A DNA stretch of 23,841 bases from Pseudomonadota bacterium (GCA_018896355.1 JAHIMW010000082.1:1-23841), one strand, 5' to 3'; shown: positions 7,099-15,849, numbered from the stretch's first letter. Program-made: numbers and translations. Notes: generated by a model not told the origin, from the sequence alone.

Positions 7099-8661
7099 TT
7101 ATCGCTCATTTGTCACAATCAGGTTTTGGGCGGTCATTTCCTCTGGTATCTCCAGGCCCAACAGGTAAAGAACCGTCGGAGCAATATCGGAAAGTTTCCC
7201 GCGCTCGACAAGCCGCTTGCCCGGCGAATCACCGGCGACATAAATCAACTCGACGGGATTGAGGCTATGGCTGGTCTTGGTCGCGCCGGTCTGATCGTCG
7301 ATCATTTGCTCTGCATTTCCGTGGTCCGCCGTGATGAGGATATGCGCATCAAGTTCGAGCAGGCGCTTTACAATCCTGCCCTGACATTCATCCACGATCT
7401 CAATGGCCCGTATGGCAGCGCCCATGTCTCCCGTGTGCCCAACCATATCGCCGTTCGCAAAATTCACGGCAATGAAATGATAGGGGTTGTCATCAAGACG
7501 TTTCATGAGTTCGTCCGTCACATTGTAGGCCTCCATCTCCGGATGACTGGCAAAGGTGGCCGGATCAAAACGGCTTGGGACATCAACCTGATCCTCGTTT
7601 TCGTAAGGAGTGGTGCTCTTGCCGTTGAAAAAGCTGGTTACGTGCCTGAACTTTTGTGTTTCGGCAATGCGCAACTGCCGCAGACCGTTCCGGGAGATAA
7701 CCTCGCCAAGGAGGTGTTTCATCGCTCCGCCGGCGTCGATGGCGCCTAACAGGTATTCGGTGAACTCATCCCAGTACCGTGTCAGCCCGACGTAGGTTAC
7801 GGCCGGCTTCGTCCGAAGGCTCCCGGGATACTTCGGATCCGCAAATGCCATGGTGAGCTGGATGGCGCGGTCTTGCCGATAGTTGGTATGCAGGATACAA
7901 TCGCCGTTCCGGACACCGTCATGGTCGCTGATCACATGCGGGTAGATGTATTCGTCGCACATCTCGGCGCCATCAGGGGTCCTGTCCTCAGCATACGATT
8001 TTCTCACTGCGATCTCAGCATTTGCAACGTTACGACCCTCGCAGGCAACAATGCAATGGTAGGCCATGTCCGTCAGTTTCCAGTTCCAGGAACGGTCCAT
8101 GCCGTAGTATCGGCCCATAACGGTCCCGATCGCACACCCGCCGACCGTCTCCATCACATGGGAGAGTTTCGCCAGATATTCAAGACAGCTCCGCGGCGGC
8201 GTGTCGCGGCCGTCCAGGAAAGGATGAATGATGATACGTCCCTCGGGATATTCCAGCCGTGCCCGCCTCATGATCTTGAAGAGGTGCTCCTGATGGGCAT
8301 GTACTCCCTCATCCTGGAGCAGGCCAAGGAGATGCAGACGGCTCCCGTGTTTTTTCCAATTATTGACCAGCTTTTCCCATGTCTCCCCGTTAAAGAGTTC
8401 CCCGGTTCTCAATCCATCGTCAATGCGCTTAAGTTCTTGAGTGACAATTCTCCCAGCCCCCATATTGAGATGCCCCACCTCAGAAGAACCCTGATATCCA
8501 TCAGGAAGTCCGACCGGTTCGCCGGCACAGTCCAGAAGTGTCCATGGATACTGGGCCCTGTACAAGTCGCTATTGGGTGTCCGGCCTGCGAGCACGGCAT
8601 TGCCTTCCGAAATCTCGCTGTATCCCCATCCGTCACGAATTACTAAGCATACTGGTCGCAC
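7099..8661 (-). CDS. gpmI: 2,3-bisphosphoglycerate-independent phosphoglycerate mutase
   Basis: This 520-residue enzyme interconverts 3- and 2-phosphoglycerate in glycolysis and gluconeogenesis using two metal ions. Alkaline-phosphatase superfamily motifs are all present: DGWG at 10-13 (metal Asp10), SSEVGHLNMGAGR from 59 with the catalytic Ser60, HPFLDGRDTPP in the mid region, NFANGDMVGHTGD, and ITADHGNAEQM near the end. The length is normal for the family. The start is a GTG preceded by AGGAGAG. It lies 19 nt downstream of malQ, in one operon with malQ and the kinase-like gene. A non-homologous gpmA lies about 11 kb away in this window. Confidence 0.95.
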   Translation of the reverse strand: MRPVCLVIRDGWGYSEISEGNAVLAGRTPNSDLYRAQYPWTLLDCAGEPVGLPDGYQGSSEVGHLNMGAGRIVTQELKRIDDGLRTGELFNGETWEKLVNNWKKHGSRLHLLGLLQDEGVHAHQEHLFKIMRRARLEYPEGRIIIHPFLDGRDTPPRSCLEYLAKLSHVMETVGGCAIGTVMGRYYGMDRSWNWKLTDMAYHCIVACEGRNVANAEIAVRKSYAEDRTPDGAEMCDEYIYPHVISDHDGVRNGDCILHTNYRQDRAIQLTMAFADPKYPGSLRTKPAVTYVGLTRYWDEFTEYLLGAIDAGGAMKHLLGEVISRNGLRQLRIAETQKFRHVTSFFNGKSTTPYENEDQVDVPSRFDPATFASHPEMEAYNVTDELMKRLDDNPYHFIAVNFANGDMVGHTGDMGAAIRAIEIVDECQGRIVKRLLELDAHILITADHGNAEQMIDDQTGATKTSHSLNPVELIYVAGDSPGKRLVERGKLSDIAPTVLYLLGLEIPEEMTAQNLIVTNER

Positions 8662-8680
8662 GGTTGTTCTCTCCTTTCTA

Positions 8681-10192
8681 CTATCCGTTTCTTCCGTACA
8701 GTGTTGTCATGTTCAGAAGCCTCCGGGAAAGGAGGGGAGTCAGATGGTCCTCCATGAGTCTCCACGTCCAGTTTCCTTTTCCGGTCCCCGGACGATTCAT
8801 TCTCATTTCTTCACCTCCACCCAGGATATCTTGCATGGGAACGATGGCAATAGAGGCTACGGACATCATCGCCATCCTGATGACATCCCAGTGCAGTTCT
8901 CTGAGAGAGATTGTCTTGCCGAGATACCGGGCCAGCCTTATCCTGACCCTGGATGTCAAATCCTCCGTATACCACCCCTTGATGGTATTATTATCGTGTG
9001 TCCCCGTATAGACAACGCAGTTGGCCGGGTAGTGATGCGGGGCATGGGGATTGTTCGGCAGATCTTTGCCAAACGCAAATTGCAGCACCTTCATGCCGGG
9101 AAAACCAAAATGATTCATCACCTCCCGGAAATCAGGTGGACTGGCGCCCAAATCCTCGCAGATGATGGGTAAGGACGGAACCCTTGCAGAGAGGTGTGTA
9201 AAGAAGTCGTTCGCCGGTGCAGCAACCCATTTTCCCCGGATCGCGGTTTTTTCGGCGGCAGGCACCTCCCAATAATTGACGAACCCACGAAAATGATCAA
9301 TCCTCACATAATCGAATAGCGTCAATTGATGGTTTATACGCCGAATCATCCATGCATACCCGGTTTTTTTCAACTCATCCCACCGATACAAAGGGTGGCC
9401 CCAGAGTTGCCCGGTTCCACCGAAACCATCCGGCGGAACACCGGAAACTACGGCAGGTCTTTTTTTCTTATCGAGTTGGAACAGTTCAGCATGAGACCAT
9501 ACATCCGCACTGTCATGGCCAACGTATATCGGCATATCTCCGACAATGAGGATACCTCGGTCACGACAATACTTCTTCAGTAACCGCCACTGGTCAAAAA
9601 AAAGAAACTGATGGAACTGTTCCTTTCTTATTTCGTCTGAAAGCTCTTTTTTCGCAGCGCGTACGGCTTCGCGCCGCCTGTCGCGAAGCTCCCGCGGCCA
9701 CTCACTCCAGCTTATATTTTGAAAACGCAATCGGAGGGCACGGAACAGAGAAAAGTCATCGAGCCAGAAACCGTTCTCCAGGCAGAATTTTTCCCACCGG
9801 GAGAGGAGATCCTTTTTTGCGCGTCCCTTGAATCGCCGCCAGGCAACCGTCAATATCTTTTCTTTGTACGCGGTCGCCCGCAGATAATCGACGGCCCCCT
9901 GTGAAAAAGGAGGCACGCCTCCGATCTCACGCTCTTTCAACAGCCCTTCTTGTATGAGAAGAACAGGACTGATGAACAACGGGTTCCCCGCGAAGGCAGA
10001 TATGCTCATGTAGGGTGAGTTATCGTAATATGGGGCCGTAAGATGTACGGGGAGTATCTGCCAAAAACGTTGCCCGGCTTCAGCAAGAAAATCGACAAAC
10101 CGGTATGCACCTTCGCCCATGTCTCCAATGCCGAACGGTGAAGGCAGAGACGAAATATGAAGAAGTATTCCGCTTCCACGCCTTTTAAGCAT
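8681..10192 (-). CDS. malQ: 4-alpha-glucanotransferase (amylomaltase)
   Basis: This 503-residue GH77 enzyme transfers alpha-1,4-glucan segments between maltooligosaccharides. It has the typical start (SGILLHISSLPSPFGIGDMG), then FWQILPV, the stretch YVRIDHFRGF with the catalytic nucleophile Asp, the acid/base segment CEDLG, and the late VYTGTHDNNT containing the third catalytic Asp. The ATG at 10192 is preferred because GGGGGAG precedes it. An in-frame ATG at 10204 immediately follows the stop of the upstream gene and would add four residues. It is co-transcribed with gpmI, and the pairing suggests use of stored glycogen or maltodextrins through lower glycolysis. Confidence 0.95.
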   Translation of the reverse strand: MLKRRGSGILLHISSLPSPFGIGDMGEGAYRFVDFLAEAGQRFWQILPVHLTAPYYDNSPYMSISAFAGNPLFISPVLLIQEGLLKEREIGGVPPFSQGAVDYLRATAYKEKILTVAWRRFKGRAKKDLLSRWEKFCLENGFWLDDFSLFRALRLRFQNISWSEWPRELRDRRREAVRAAKKELSDEIRKEQFHQFLFFDQWRLLKKYCRDRGILIVGDMPIYVGHDSADVWSHAELFQLDKKKRPAVVSGVPPDGFGGTGQLWGHPLYRWDELKKTGYAWMIRRINHQLTLFDYVRIDHFRGFVNYWEVPAAEKTAIRGKWVAAPANDFFTHLSARVPSLPIICEDLGASPPDFREVMNHFGFPGMKVLQFAFGKDLPNNPHAPHHYPANCVVYTGTHDNNTIKGWYTEDLTSRVRIRLARYLGKTISLRELHWDVIRMAMMSVASIAIVPMQDILGGGEEMRMNRPGTGKGNWTWRLMEDHLTPLLSRRLLNMTTLYGRNG

Positions 10193-10204
10193 CGCTCCCC
10201 CCAT

Positions 10205-10843
10205 TCAATCACTCAGCCAATGGACGGCGTCTACTATAATTGAAGCTGCACCCTCGATGCTGAAATGGTTGGTATTGATGACCATGTCATAGTTTATGGG
10301 GTCCGCAATGTCTGCCCGGAAGTATCGCTTGACAAACTCACGGCTGCCGTCGTCAAAACGGGCCATCTCCTTCCGGGCATCCTCCTCACAAATCTTCAGT
10401 TTCTCCATAATGCGCTTCACTCGCACCTCGACCGGCGCCACAATCAGTACATGAAAAGCACCGGGAAAATCTTTCAGGATAAACTGGCTGCCACGTCCCC
10501 GAATGACTATCGACTTACTTCCGGCAAGTTCCTTAATCATATACTCCAATCCTGACAGATAGTGTGTATCATTCAGAGGTATTTCCCATAAAGGTGAGTA
10601 TATACCCGCGTAGATGTTGTCACCCAGATAGGCGGTCTGCGCCATGGCTTCGGAGAGGCGCCCCATGAGCGTGCTGGGCGGCGTTTCCTTTTCTTCTATG
10701 CTTGTGCTTGGCCGGCGGAGTCGTTCCGCTACTCCAGCGATGATTTCCCTGTCAACATAATCAATATTCAGCTTTTGAGCAATAAGCTCCCCTATTTCGG
10801 CTGCCCAAGTACCATATTGCCCTCGAATAGTTATTACCGGCAT
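10205..10843 (-). CDS. Cytidylate kinase-like family protein
   Basis: This 212-residue P-loop protein resembles the cytidylate-kinase-like family common in anaerobic bacteria. The N-terminal loop ITIRGQYGTWAAEIGELIA aligns with the usual phosphate-binding loop but lacks the canonical GKS/GKT. DYVDREII follows, as in the family, then IVIRGRGSQFIL in the middle and VRVKRIMEKL in the lid. Members are not shown to be true CMP kinases, and their substrate is generally unknown. The start follows AAAGGAGGAG. It is the first gene of the operon with malQ and gpmI, and its stop is 12 nt from the malQ start, which suggests a nucleotide-sensing or carbon-storage role. That role is inference. Confidence 0.8.
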   Translation of the reverse strand: MPVITIRGQYGTWAAEIGELIAQKLNIDYVDREIIAGVAERLRRPSTSIEEKETPPSTLMGRLSEAMAQTAYLGDNIYAGIYSPLWEIPLNDTHYLSGLEYMIKELAGSKSIVIRGRGSQFILKDFPGAFHVLIVAPVEVRVKRIMEKLKICEEDARKEMARFDDGSREFVKRYFRADIADPINYDMVINTNHFSIEGAASIIVDAVHWLSD

Positions 10844-10900
10844 CTCGAACTCCTCCTTTCCTTATGAAAATTAATGATCTATGTATTAGTTTCAGCACTA

Positions 10901-11020
10901 TTATTTTCTCCATGATGGCTCCTGTATGATCTGAATCGCTGCGCTTGGGAGTCTTTGGAAGTCGTCCTTCAACCGGTCATTCCTCAAACGATCCTGAATC
11001 TGGCATTGCGGGGGGATCAT
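10901..11020 (-). CDS. Possible 39-residue ORF coupled to the deacetylase gene
   Basis: An ATG overlapping the stop of the GNAT-deacetylase gene (ATGA) opens a 39-codon frame, rich in Asp/Arg/Gln, ending at the TAA at 10901-10903. Its translation (for example DRLRNDRLKDDFQRLPSAA) looks amphipathic and protein-like, but no family is recognised. It may be a small coupled protein, or a former C-terminal extension separated by a frameshift. It fills the gap before the kinase-like gene. Confidence 0.25.
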   Translation of the reverse strand: MIPPQCQIQDRLRNDRLKDDFQRLPSAAIQIIQEPSWRK

Positions 11021-12759
11021 CGGGAAAATATGGCCTGCCAAAGACCTTCGAAAAAGGACCGGGCGTTGATGCCGATCGTGCGCGTTCGATAGCCACCCTC
11101 CTGCACGACGAGAGTCGGGAGGTTTTCCGCCCCGATTCGCCTGCCCATTTCGTTGAAATCTTTGCGTTGCAGACTCCACGACCCGGTCGGATCCCCTTTG
11201 GCCGTGTCGAGGCCGAGAGAGACGACAAGGTAGCGGGGGCGGAAATGGCGGATGTGGGAAAGCGCCTTTGACAGGGTCTCCAGATAGGTTTGCGCATCGA
11301 CCTGCTCCGGCAACGGATAGTTCACGTTGAAGCCCGTACCGTTTCCTTCGCCCCGCTCATGGGCGAACCCGCTGAAGTAGGGATACGCCGCGGATGGATG
11401 CCCATGGATGGAAACCGTCAGGATGTCGCTCCGTTTATAGAAGATGAACTGCTGGCCGTTTCCGTGGTGGTAATCGACATCCAGCATCGCCACGTGTCCA
11501 TACGGACTCAGGTGATGGGCGGCGATGGCGGCGTTGTTGAAATAACAGAACCCCCCGAATACATCCCTCTCGGCATGGTGTCCCGGCGGCCGGACCAGGG
11601 AGTAGGCAATCCGGAATCCCCCGATGATCTTTTCCGCGGCCGTCAGGGTGCAATCCACCGCCCGTTTCGCGGCGATAAAGGCATTGCCGCCCAGCGGCGT
11701 GAAGGTGTCGATACAGTAGTATCCGGCCCGGACGGCCAGCTCCACCGGGGGGTGCGCCCGGTTCCGGATGGGAAAGACATAGGGGTACACGGACGAGTTC
11801 GGCTTAATCTTCTCGCAGACGCGCTTGAAATAGCGCACATATTCCGAGCTGTGAACGGCCAGCAGGGGTTTCTCGGAAAACTCTTCCGGCGGGAAGCGCG
11901 AAAAGAGATTGGTCTGCTCCAGGGCGTCCAGGATCGATTGGATTCGAACCGGCGACTCCACATATCCCCTTTCGTGGACGTGGTGGATGGCATGCCGGTC
12001 GTTGACGACGAGGGCGATCTTGCCGAAATAACCGGATACCGGATAAACGGTTCTCGGCTGTTTTCGGAAATAGCGCGGCTCGCGGATCCGGACGGGATCG
12101 TCCTGGATGGACGCGATCACCATCTGGACATACTCCTTGCTGCACACCCCCCGGTACTTTTTCTCGAGAATGGTCTTGACCACCTGGCGCAGATCCTCCC
12201 GCCGGAGCGTAATCGGCTTTCCGAGGCCGTCAAAGACCAGGTACGGCGGGTTGTCGCCTCCGGGTTCCAGAGGCGTTTCATAGTCGGTCTCCGCGATGGG
12301 CCGGGCGCCGAAGGACTCGTAAAATCTGAGACGCGCCCGGTTCTGTTTGAGGATCTCCGGGTTCCGGCTCAGAGCAGGATCGTCGGGAAGACACTCGAAA
12401 AACAGCCCCTCGGCCTGCAACAGGACCGATTCTTCCCGGACCCTTTCATAGAGGGCGCTGCCGATACCCCGGCCGATGGTCTCTTTCTCCGTCACCAGGT
12501 AGTCGAGATAGCAGAAGCGAACCACCGGTTCGTGGGAGAGAAGGGCGAACCCCCTGACCTTTCCGGTGGCCTGGATCTCGACGACGTAGAGAATGGAGCG
12601 GAAGTCGTATTTGAATGGATTTCGGAGCAGATCCGGAATCTTGGTGATGTTGGCCTGGCTGAGCCCCATGAACCGGGATCGCAGGATATCCTGGATCTGC
12701 TCCAGGGCCTGGCGGTTTCTCGGCAGGATGTCGTCGAAGATCCGTCTGATGTGAAACAT
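11017..12759 (-). CDS. GNAT acetyltransferase fused to histone deacetylase/acetylpolyamine amidohydrolase-type domain
   Basis: The 580-residue protein has two catalytic domains of opposite chemistry. Residues about 1-165 form a GNAT fold, with CYLDYLVTEKETIGRGIGSALYERV (about 83-107, given as the segment around GRGIGSALY) as the acetyl-CoA loop and RFYESFGARP at 145-154. A linker of about 165-240 follows. Residues about 245-580 form a zinc deacetylase: RPPGHHA at 390-396 (catalytic His394/His395), DVDYHHGNG at 427-435 (zinc ligands Asp429 and His431), SLGLDTAKGDP at 514-524 (third ligand Asp518) and EGGY at 554-557 (transition-state Tyr557). All active-site residues are kept. The VSLGLDT pattern resembles acetylpolyamine amidohydrolases more than AcuC. 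The substrate is unknown; acetylated polyamines or protein lysines are candidates. A good promoter lies 77 nt upstream. Confidence 0.85.
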   Translation of the reverse strand: MFHIRRIFDDILPRNRQALEQIQDILRSRFMGLSQANITKIPDLLRNPFKYDFRSILYVVEIQATGKVRGFALLSHEPVVRFCYLDYLVTEKETIGRGIGSALYERVREESVLLQAEGLFFECLPDDPALSRNPEILKQNRARLRFYESFGARPIAETDYETPLEPGGDNPPYLVFDGLGKPITLRREDLRQVVKTILEKKYRGVCSKEYVQMVIASIQDDPVRIREPRYFRKQPRTVYPVSGYFGKIALVVNDRHAIHHVHERGYVESPVRIQSILDALEQTNLFSRFPPEEFSEKPLLAVHSSEYVRYFKRVCEKIKPNSSVYPYVFPIRNRAHPPVELAVRAGYYCIDTFTPLGGNAFIAAKRAVDCTLTAAEKIIGGFRIAYSLVRPPGHHAERDVFGGFCYFNNAAIAAHHLSPYGHVAMLDVDYHHGNGQQFIFYKRSDILTVSIHGHPSAAYPYFSGFAHERGEGNGTGFNVNYPLPEQVDAQTYLETLSKALSHIRHFRPRYLVVSLGLDTAKGDPTGSWSLQRKDFNEMGRRIGAENLPTLVVQEGGYRTRTIGINARSFFEGLWQAIFSR

Positions 12760-12835
12760 GGATAAACCGTCCTCTTTGTGTACCTCCCCCGGAACATCAA
12801 TTCACGGTATGGGATTCCGAAATTGTCCTGCCCGC

Positions 12836-12864
12836 AGTATAGCATCGCAGGATGGGTATCGCAA
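12836..12864 (-). promoter_or_regulatory. Sigma70-type promoter for the GNAT-deacetylase gene
   Basis: On the minus strand TTGCGA (12864-12859) and TATACT (12841-12836) are separated by exactly 17 nt. The -10 lies about 77 nt before the ATG at 12759. No other good hexamer pair was seen in this gap. Confidence 0.55.
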
Positions 12865-13122
12865 GGAGTTCACCACCTTGATCCACCGTCAAAAACCTCG
12901 TTTTGGGGGTTCAAGTACGAAGAAGAGAAACGTGATACAGTAGTGACCGAAGGCAGTCCCAAGAGTACGAAAATCCTTCCCACACGAAAATTGATGGTGG
13001 CTGACGGTGAGTCTCACAACTTGTGAACAGTAATGCCATCTTGGCGCGAGGCTATAAAGAAGAACGATCATGGAGTATAATAGCTGCCTGGAGATCTGCC
13101 CTTTTCCTGGATCGCGACTTCG
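12865..13122. other. Intergenic stretch with no gene recognised
   Basis: Together with the promoter region this makes a gap of about 360 nt between the deacetylase gene and the end of the BrkB-family gene. The short open frames on both strands have no recognisable motif and no convincing ribosome-binding site. No hairpin with a T-run was found for terminating the BrkB transcript. Confidence 0.5.
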
Positions 13123-13935
13123 TCACATCCCCCGTGGTGAATCATTAAGAGTGCAGACAATCTCGGCGCCGATGAGAAATATGCAGGCCGCATAATATAT
13201 CCATAGCAGAAAAATAACAAAACTTGAGAGGGGTCCGTAGACCGCGCCGATCTGGGTCGCTATGTTGACCACGTAAAGGTTAAACAAGTGTCTGGCTCCT
13301 TCAAGCAGCAGGGCCGTAAAAACGCCCCCGCAAAGGGCGCTGTGCGGGGTAATTCTCCTAACTGGCAGCAGTACGTAAAGGACGGCCGCCGTTATGAACA
13401 TAAGGAAAACGGGGATGACGAAACGTATGAGGAAACTCTCCACGATCCCGATCTGAAAACCCGTGGAATCCGTGAATATCGGGTGCAGCATTTGGATTAT
13501 CGAGGTAGCCGCAAAGGAGATGATAATGAAGCCTGCGATCATGCTGATCATGAGAAATGAGATGACAAGCGAGACCAGTTGCGACCGCTTACCCTTTTCA
13601 TGGAAGACCGCATGAACAGCCGATTCTATCGAACGATAGAGCAGATAGGAAAAATAGGTATAAACAATGAGGCTGAAGATGCCTATCTTCCTGTACGTGA
13701 CCAAGGCCGTCAATCCGCTGGAAATATCTGCGGTCGAAGCCGGGAAGAATCTCATAGCCCGCGCCGAAAAAAATTCGTAGAACTCTTTGTTCTCTCCAAG
13801 GAAATAGCCGAATATCGTGATGAGAACAAAACAGAGGGGGATAAATGACATGAGAAAAAAAAAGGCCATCGAACCGGCATGAATAGGACCGTTGTCTTTG
13901 AAAAAGGAGAGAATGCTCCTCGGTATCACATTCAT
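13123..13935 (-). CDS. YihY/virulence factor BrkB family membrane protein
   Basis: This 270-residue integral membrane protein has about six hydrophobic segments in the BrkB/YihY pattern. An N-terminal segment (GSMAFFFLMSFIPLCFVLI) contains the family's A-x-F-FxxxSxxP motif. A middle pair of helices follows, and the end has GAVYGPLSSFVIFLLWIYYA followed by IFLIGAEI, the family's conserved Y-G-x-L/A-x-x-x-x-x-L-W block. The biochemical role of this family is not established; older names such as RNase BN were mistaken. The start is an ATG preceded by AGGG, 61 nt after the NlpC/P60 gene on the same strand, so the two may be co-transcribed. The last 90 nt have a diverged copy at 19518-19606. Confidence 0.9.
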   Translation of the reverse strand: MNVIPRSILSFFKDNGPIHAGSMAFFFLMSFIPLCFVLITIFGYFLGENKEFYEFFSARAMRFFPASTADISSGLTALVTYRKIGIFSLIVYTYFSYLLYRSIESAVHAVFHEKGKRSQLVSLVISFLMISMIAGFIIISFAATSIIQMLHPIFTDSTGFQIGIVESFLIRFVIPVFLMFITAAVLYVLLPVRRITPHSALCGGVFTALLLEGARHLFNLYVVNIATQIGAVYGPLSSFVIFLLWIYYAACIFLIGAEIVCTLNDSPRGM

Positions 13936-13996
13936 GTCAGGCCCTGCGTCGGGTGCGGTTTTCCGTGTCGCTAATCAGCCTGGAGGTTGCACATTA

Positions 13997-14860
13997 TCAG
14001 GTCTTGACACCAACCAAGGTCAGATGTCTGATCGAGACCCAACCTTCCTTGCTGTTGCCGAATTTTACATAAACCCAGACGTCGGAAGGTGTTCGCGCTT
14101 TCTGAGCCTTGCTTCTGAGGGCCGGCCCCTTCAGTATTTCACCAGTCGTCCCGGCCGAAATATAAAGCTTTTCCTTACCGTTGAGCTGACGAAGGGCAAC
14201 AATCGTCTTATCGGTCTTTATTCGCTCTCCCGTTTCAATAAACTTGTAATACCGACGGGGCACATAGTCGTCGCCTACATCCACGGACCGGTATATGACG
14301 CCGGCGGGAGGGGCGTTTTTGATCCTTACCCAGGCCGCGGCCTCATAAACCCACATCTGGTTGTCGTCGTCGAACTTGTCAAACAGCATGACGTGCTTGT
14401 TTGCCGAATTAAGAATGTCTCCCGGCTGCAAGAGTTCTCGGGTGATTTTTATCGAGATGCCCGGAAATGTTGTTGTTGAGTATCTGCTGATTCCCCAACT
14501 GCGGGAGACCAGGCCGGAGCAATCAAGACCGGCGAAATCTTCGCGGACACAGAGATTGCTGCCGCACCTCTTCCTGTAATTTCCCGCAACCACGCCCTTT
14601 TTCACTTTTTTTTCAAATTTATCCGTGGTATCGAAGCCTCCCCAGTTGTACGGCACCCCTCTGTACTGTTTTCCTGGAGTCAAAAGGTTATAGTCTTTTC
14701 TGGCATTTTTCTTTTCACAGAACCATTTGAGATTTGCATACATTGATGCGTTCGCGATAACCTCATCTCTCGTAGGGGTCTCGGCATAACCCGAAACCGT
14801 CAAGAGAAAGAGGCATGCGAAAACCATCACCGTGAACGATATGCTCCTGCTTGTCATCAT
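13997..14860 (-). CDS. Exported NlpC/P60-like cysteine peptidase with SH3-like domain
   Basis: The protein (about 287 residues) opens with a signal peptide (hydrophobic stretch FTVMVFACLFLLTVSGYA, cleavage near AYAE-like site). A papain-like NlpC/P60 core follows: VPYNWGG, the catalytic cysteine in GLDCSGLVSRSWG (Cys117 counted from the upstream ATG), and HVMLFDKF with the catalytic histidine (His159). The last about 75 residues (KEKLYISAGTTGEILKGP to GWVSIRHL) look like a bacterial SH3 domain for cell-wall binding. It likely cleaves peptidoglycan stem peptides in the periplasm. Several in-frame ATGs cluster at 14869, 14860 and 14857; 14860 is chosen because it overlaps the upstream stop as ATGA. 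It appears translationally coupled to the lipoprotein gene. Confidence 0.8.
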   Translation of the reverse strand: MMTSRSISFTVMVFACLFLLTVSGYAETPTRDEVIANASMYANLKWFCEKKNARKDYNLLTPGKQYRGVPYNWGGFDTTDKFEKKVKKGVVAGNYRKRCGSNLCVREDFAGLDCSGLVSRSWGISRYSTTTFPGISIKITRELLQPGDILNSANKHVMLFDKFDDDNQMWVYEAAAWVRIKNAPPAGVIYRSVDVGDDYVPRRYYKFIETGERIKTDKTIVALRQLNGKEKLYISAGTTGEILKGPALRSKAQKARTPSDVWVYVKFGNSKEGWVSIRHLTLVGVKT

Positions 14861-15849
14861 TTGCCCCATTTTACGATTTTAACCCCCGATGTTGCCGTTT
14901 GAAATTGATATAAGGACCCTTTCTTATCGACAACGATCTTTTTGTAGACGATGGTGTAGTAACTGTTCGGTAATTCGACGATCTGAATAAGCCTGCCATC
15001 GCCCTGGTACCGCCTGATTTCGAGGTGGACAACGCCATCCGCACCAATTCTTTGGGTTTCGATGTATATATTATCTCTTTCGTCCTGGTCAAGAAAAATA
15101 ATGGAACCGAAGGTATCCGTTGTTTCTATCGGAAATTCATTCACCAGGTCCCCGCGTTTGTCATGTATTCGGATCTTGAAACGCTTCACGCTCTCCTTGG
15201 CCAGTGTGAACCAGCGTGTTCCGGAAGCGTTGGGGGCGCCGCGCCGCTCGCTCTTGATCTGTGCATCTCCGGAAAGGAGGGTATTGCTCCTCCCGATGCC
15301 TTCGCAGATTCGATAACTCTTCCCTTGAGATCTTACATAAAGATCTCCATAGCCATCGATACGCATCCACTGCCCATACCCCTCGTAAAGGGTTAAGGTC
15401 GGGGCTATTGGGTACGTCTCTACCGGCATTCCGGAAAGGTTGTATAGATAGACGTTCTCACCGTCAAGAAGGTAATAGTTTCCTTTATAGACGATAAACG
15501 AGTATCCCGGGAGACCGTTGCCGACACTCCCCTGAAAAATCCCTTCCCCATTGAATACCTTGATATTTCTTTTTATCGAATCAAAAATGTGGATGTACCC
15601 GTCATCGTCTACCGTAAATGTCCGCGGCCCGACAAATTCGCCATCCGAAGGGATCGCAAGACCAAATTTACCGGCTTTAGCACCCCATTCGACGGAGAGG
15701 AGGAGCTTCTCCCGGTAGTCGACAAAGTCAGCTTTTGCGCAACCAACTATAAATAGTACGACAATCAGCACAAGGATGTGAAAAAATCCTCTTGAGAGTA
15801 ATTTCAATGGCAATGACCCGAATGGGACCGTTATGGAAAAAATCTTCAC
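14857..15849 (-). CDS. Lipoprotein with NHL-like beta-propeller
   Basis: This is a protein of about 330 residues with a lipoprotein signal: a basic N-terminus, the hydrophobic stretch FFHILVLIVVLFIVG, and lipobox Cys37 (IVGC). The mature part is rich in beta strands with NHL-type repeats of the form GPRTFTVDDDGYIHIFD and IKVFNGEGIFQGSVG, and again MRIDGYGDLYV and IFLDQDERDNIYIET. This suggests a six-bladed propeller anchored in the outer or inner membrane. The GTG at 15849 is chosen because AGGGAGAAAC precedes it; an ATG at 15951 would add 34 residues before the signal. It overlaps the NlpC/P60 gene, suggesting the two work together at the cell envelope. The ligand is unknown. Confidence 0.75.
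   Translation of the reverse strand: MKIFSITVPFGSLPLKLLSRGFFHILVLIVVLFIVGCAKADFVDYREKLLLSVEWGAKAGKFGLAIPSDGEFVGPRTFTVDDDGYIHIFDSIKRNIKVFNGEGIFQGSVGNGLPGYSFIVYKGNYYLLDGENVYLYNLSGMPVETYPIAPTLTLYEGYGQWMRIDGYGDLYVRSQGKSYRICEGIGRSNTLLSGDAQIKSERRGAPNASGTRWFTLAKESVKRFKIRIHDKRGDLVNEFPIETTDTFGSIIFLDQDERDNIYIETQRIGADGVVHLEIRRYQGDGRLIQIVELPNSYYTIVYKKIVVDKKGSLYQFQTATSGVKIVKWGK

Noticed and set aside
7873..8646. Plus-strand open frame opposite gpmI
   Set aside because: gpmI is unmistakable on the minus strand and this frame has no motifs of its own.
10844..10913. Short leader-like ORF starting at 10913 on the minus strand, preceded by CAGGAG and overlapping the kinase-like gene
   Set aside because: It overlaps the start of a well-supported gene in another frame and its sequence shows no regulatory codon pattern or hairpin, so it is probably chance.
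11290..12765. Long plus-strand open frame (491 codons) opposite the GNAT-deacetylase gene
   Set aside because: The minus strand encodes two well-defined catalytic domains with all key residues; the plus frame has none and is a shadow caused by GC-rich third positions.
13123..13935. Naming the BrkB-family gene as ribonuclease BN
   Set aside because: That name arose from a mistaken assignment of E. coli yihY; the protein is an integral membrane protein of unknown function.
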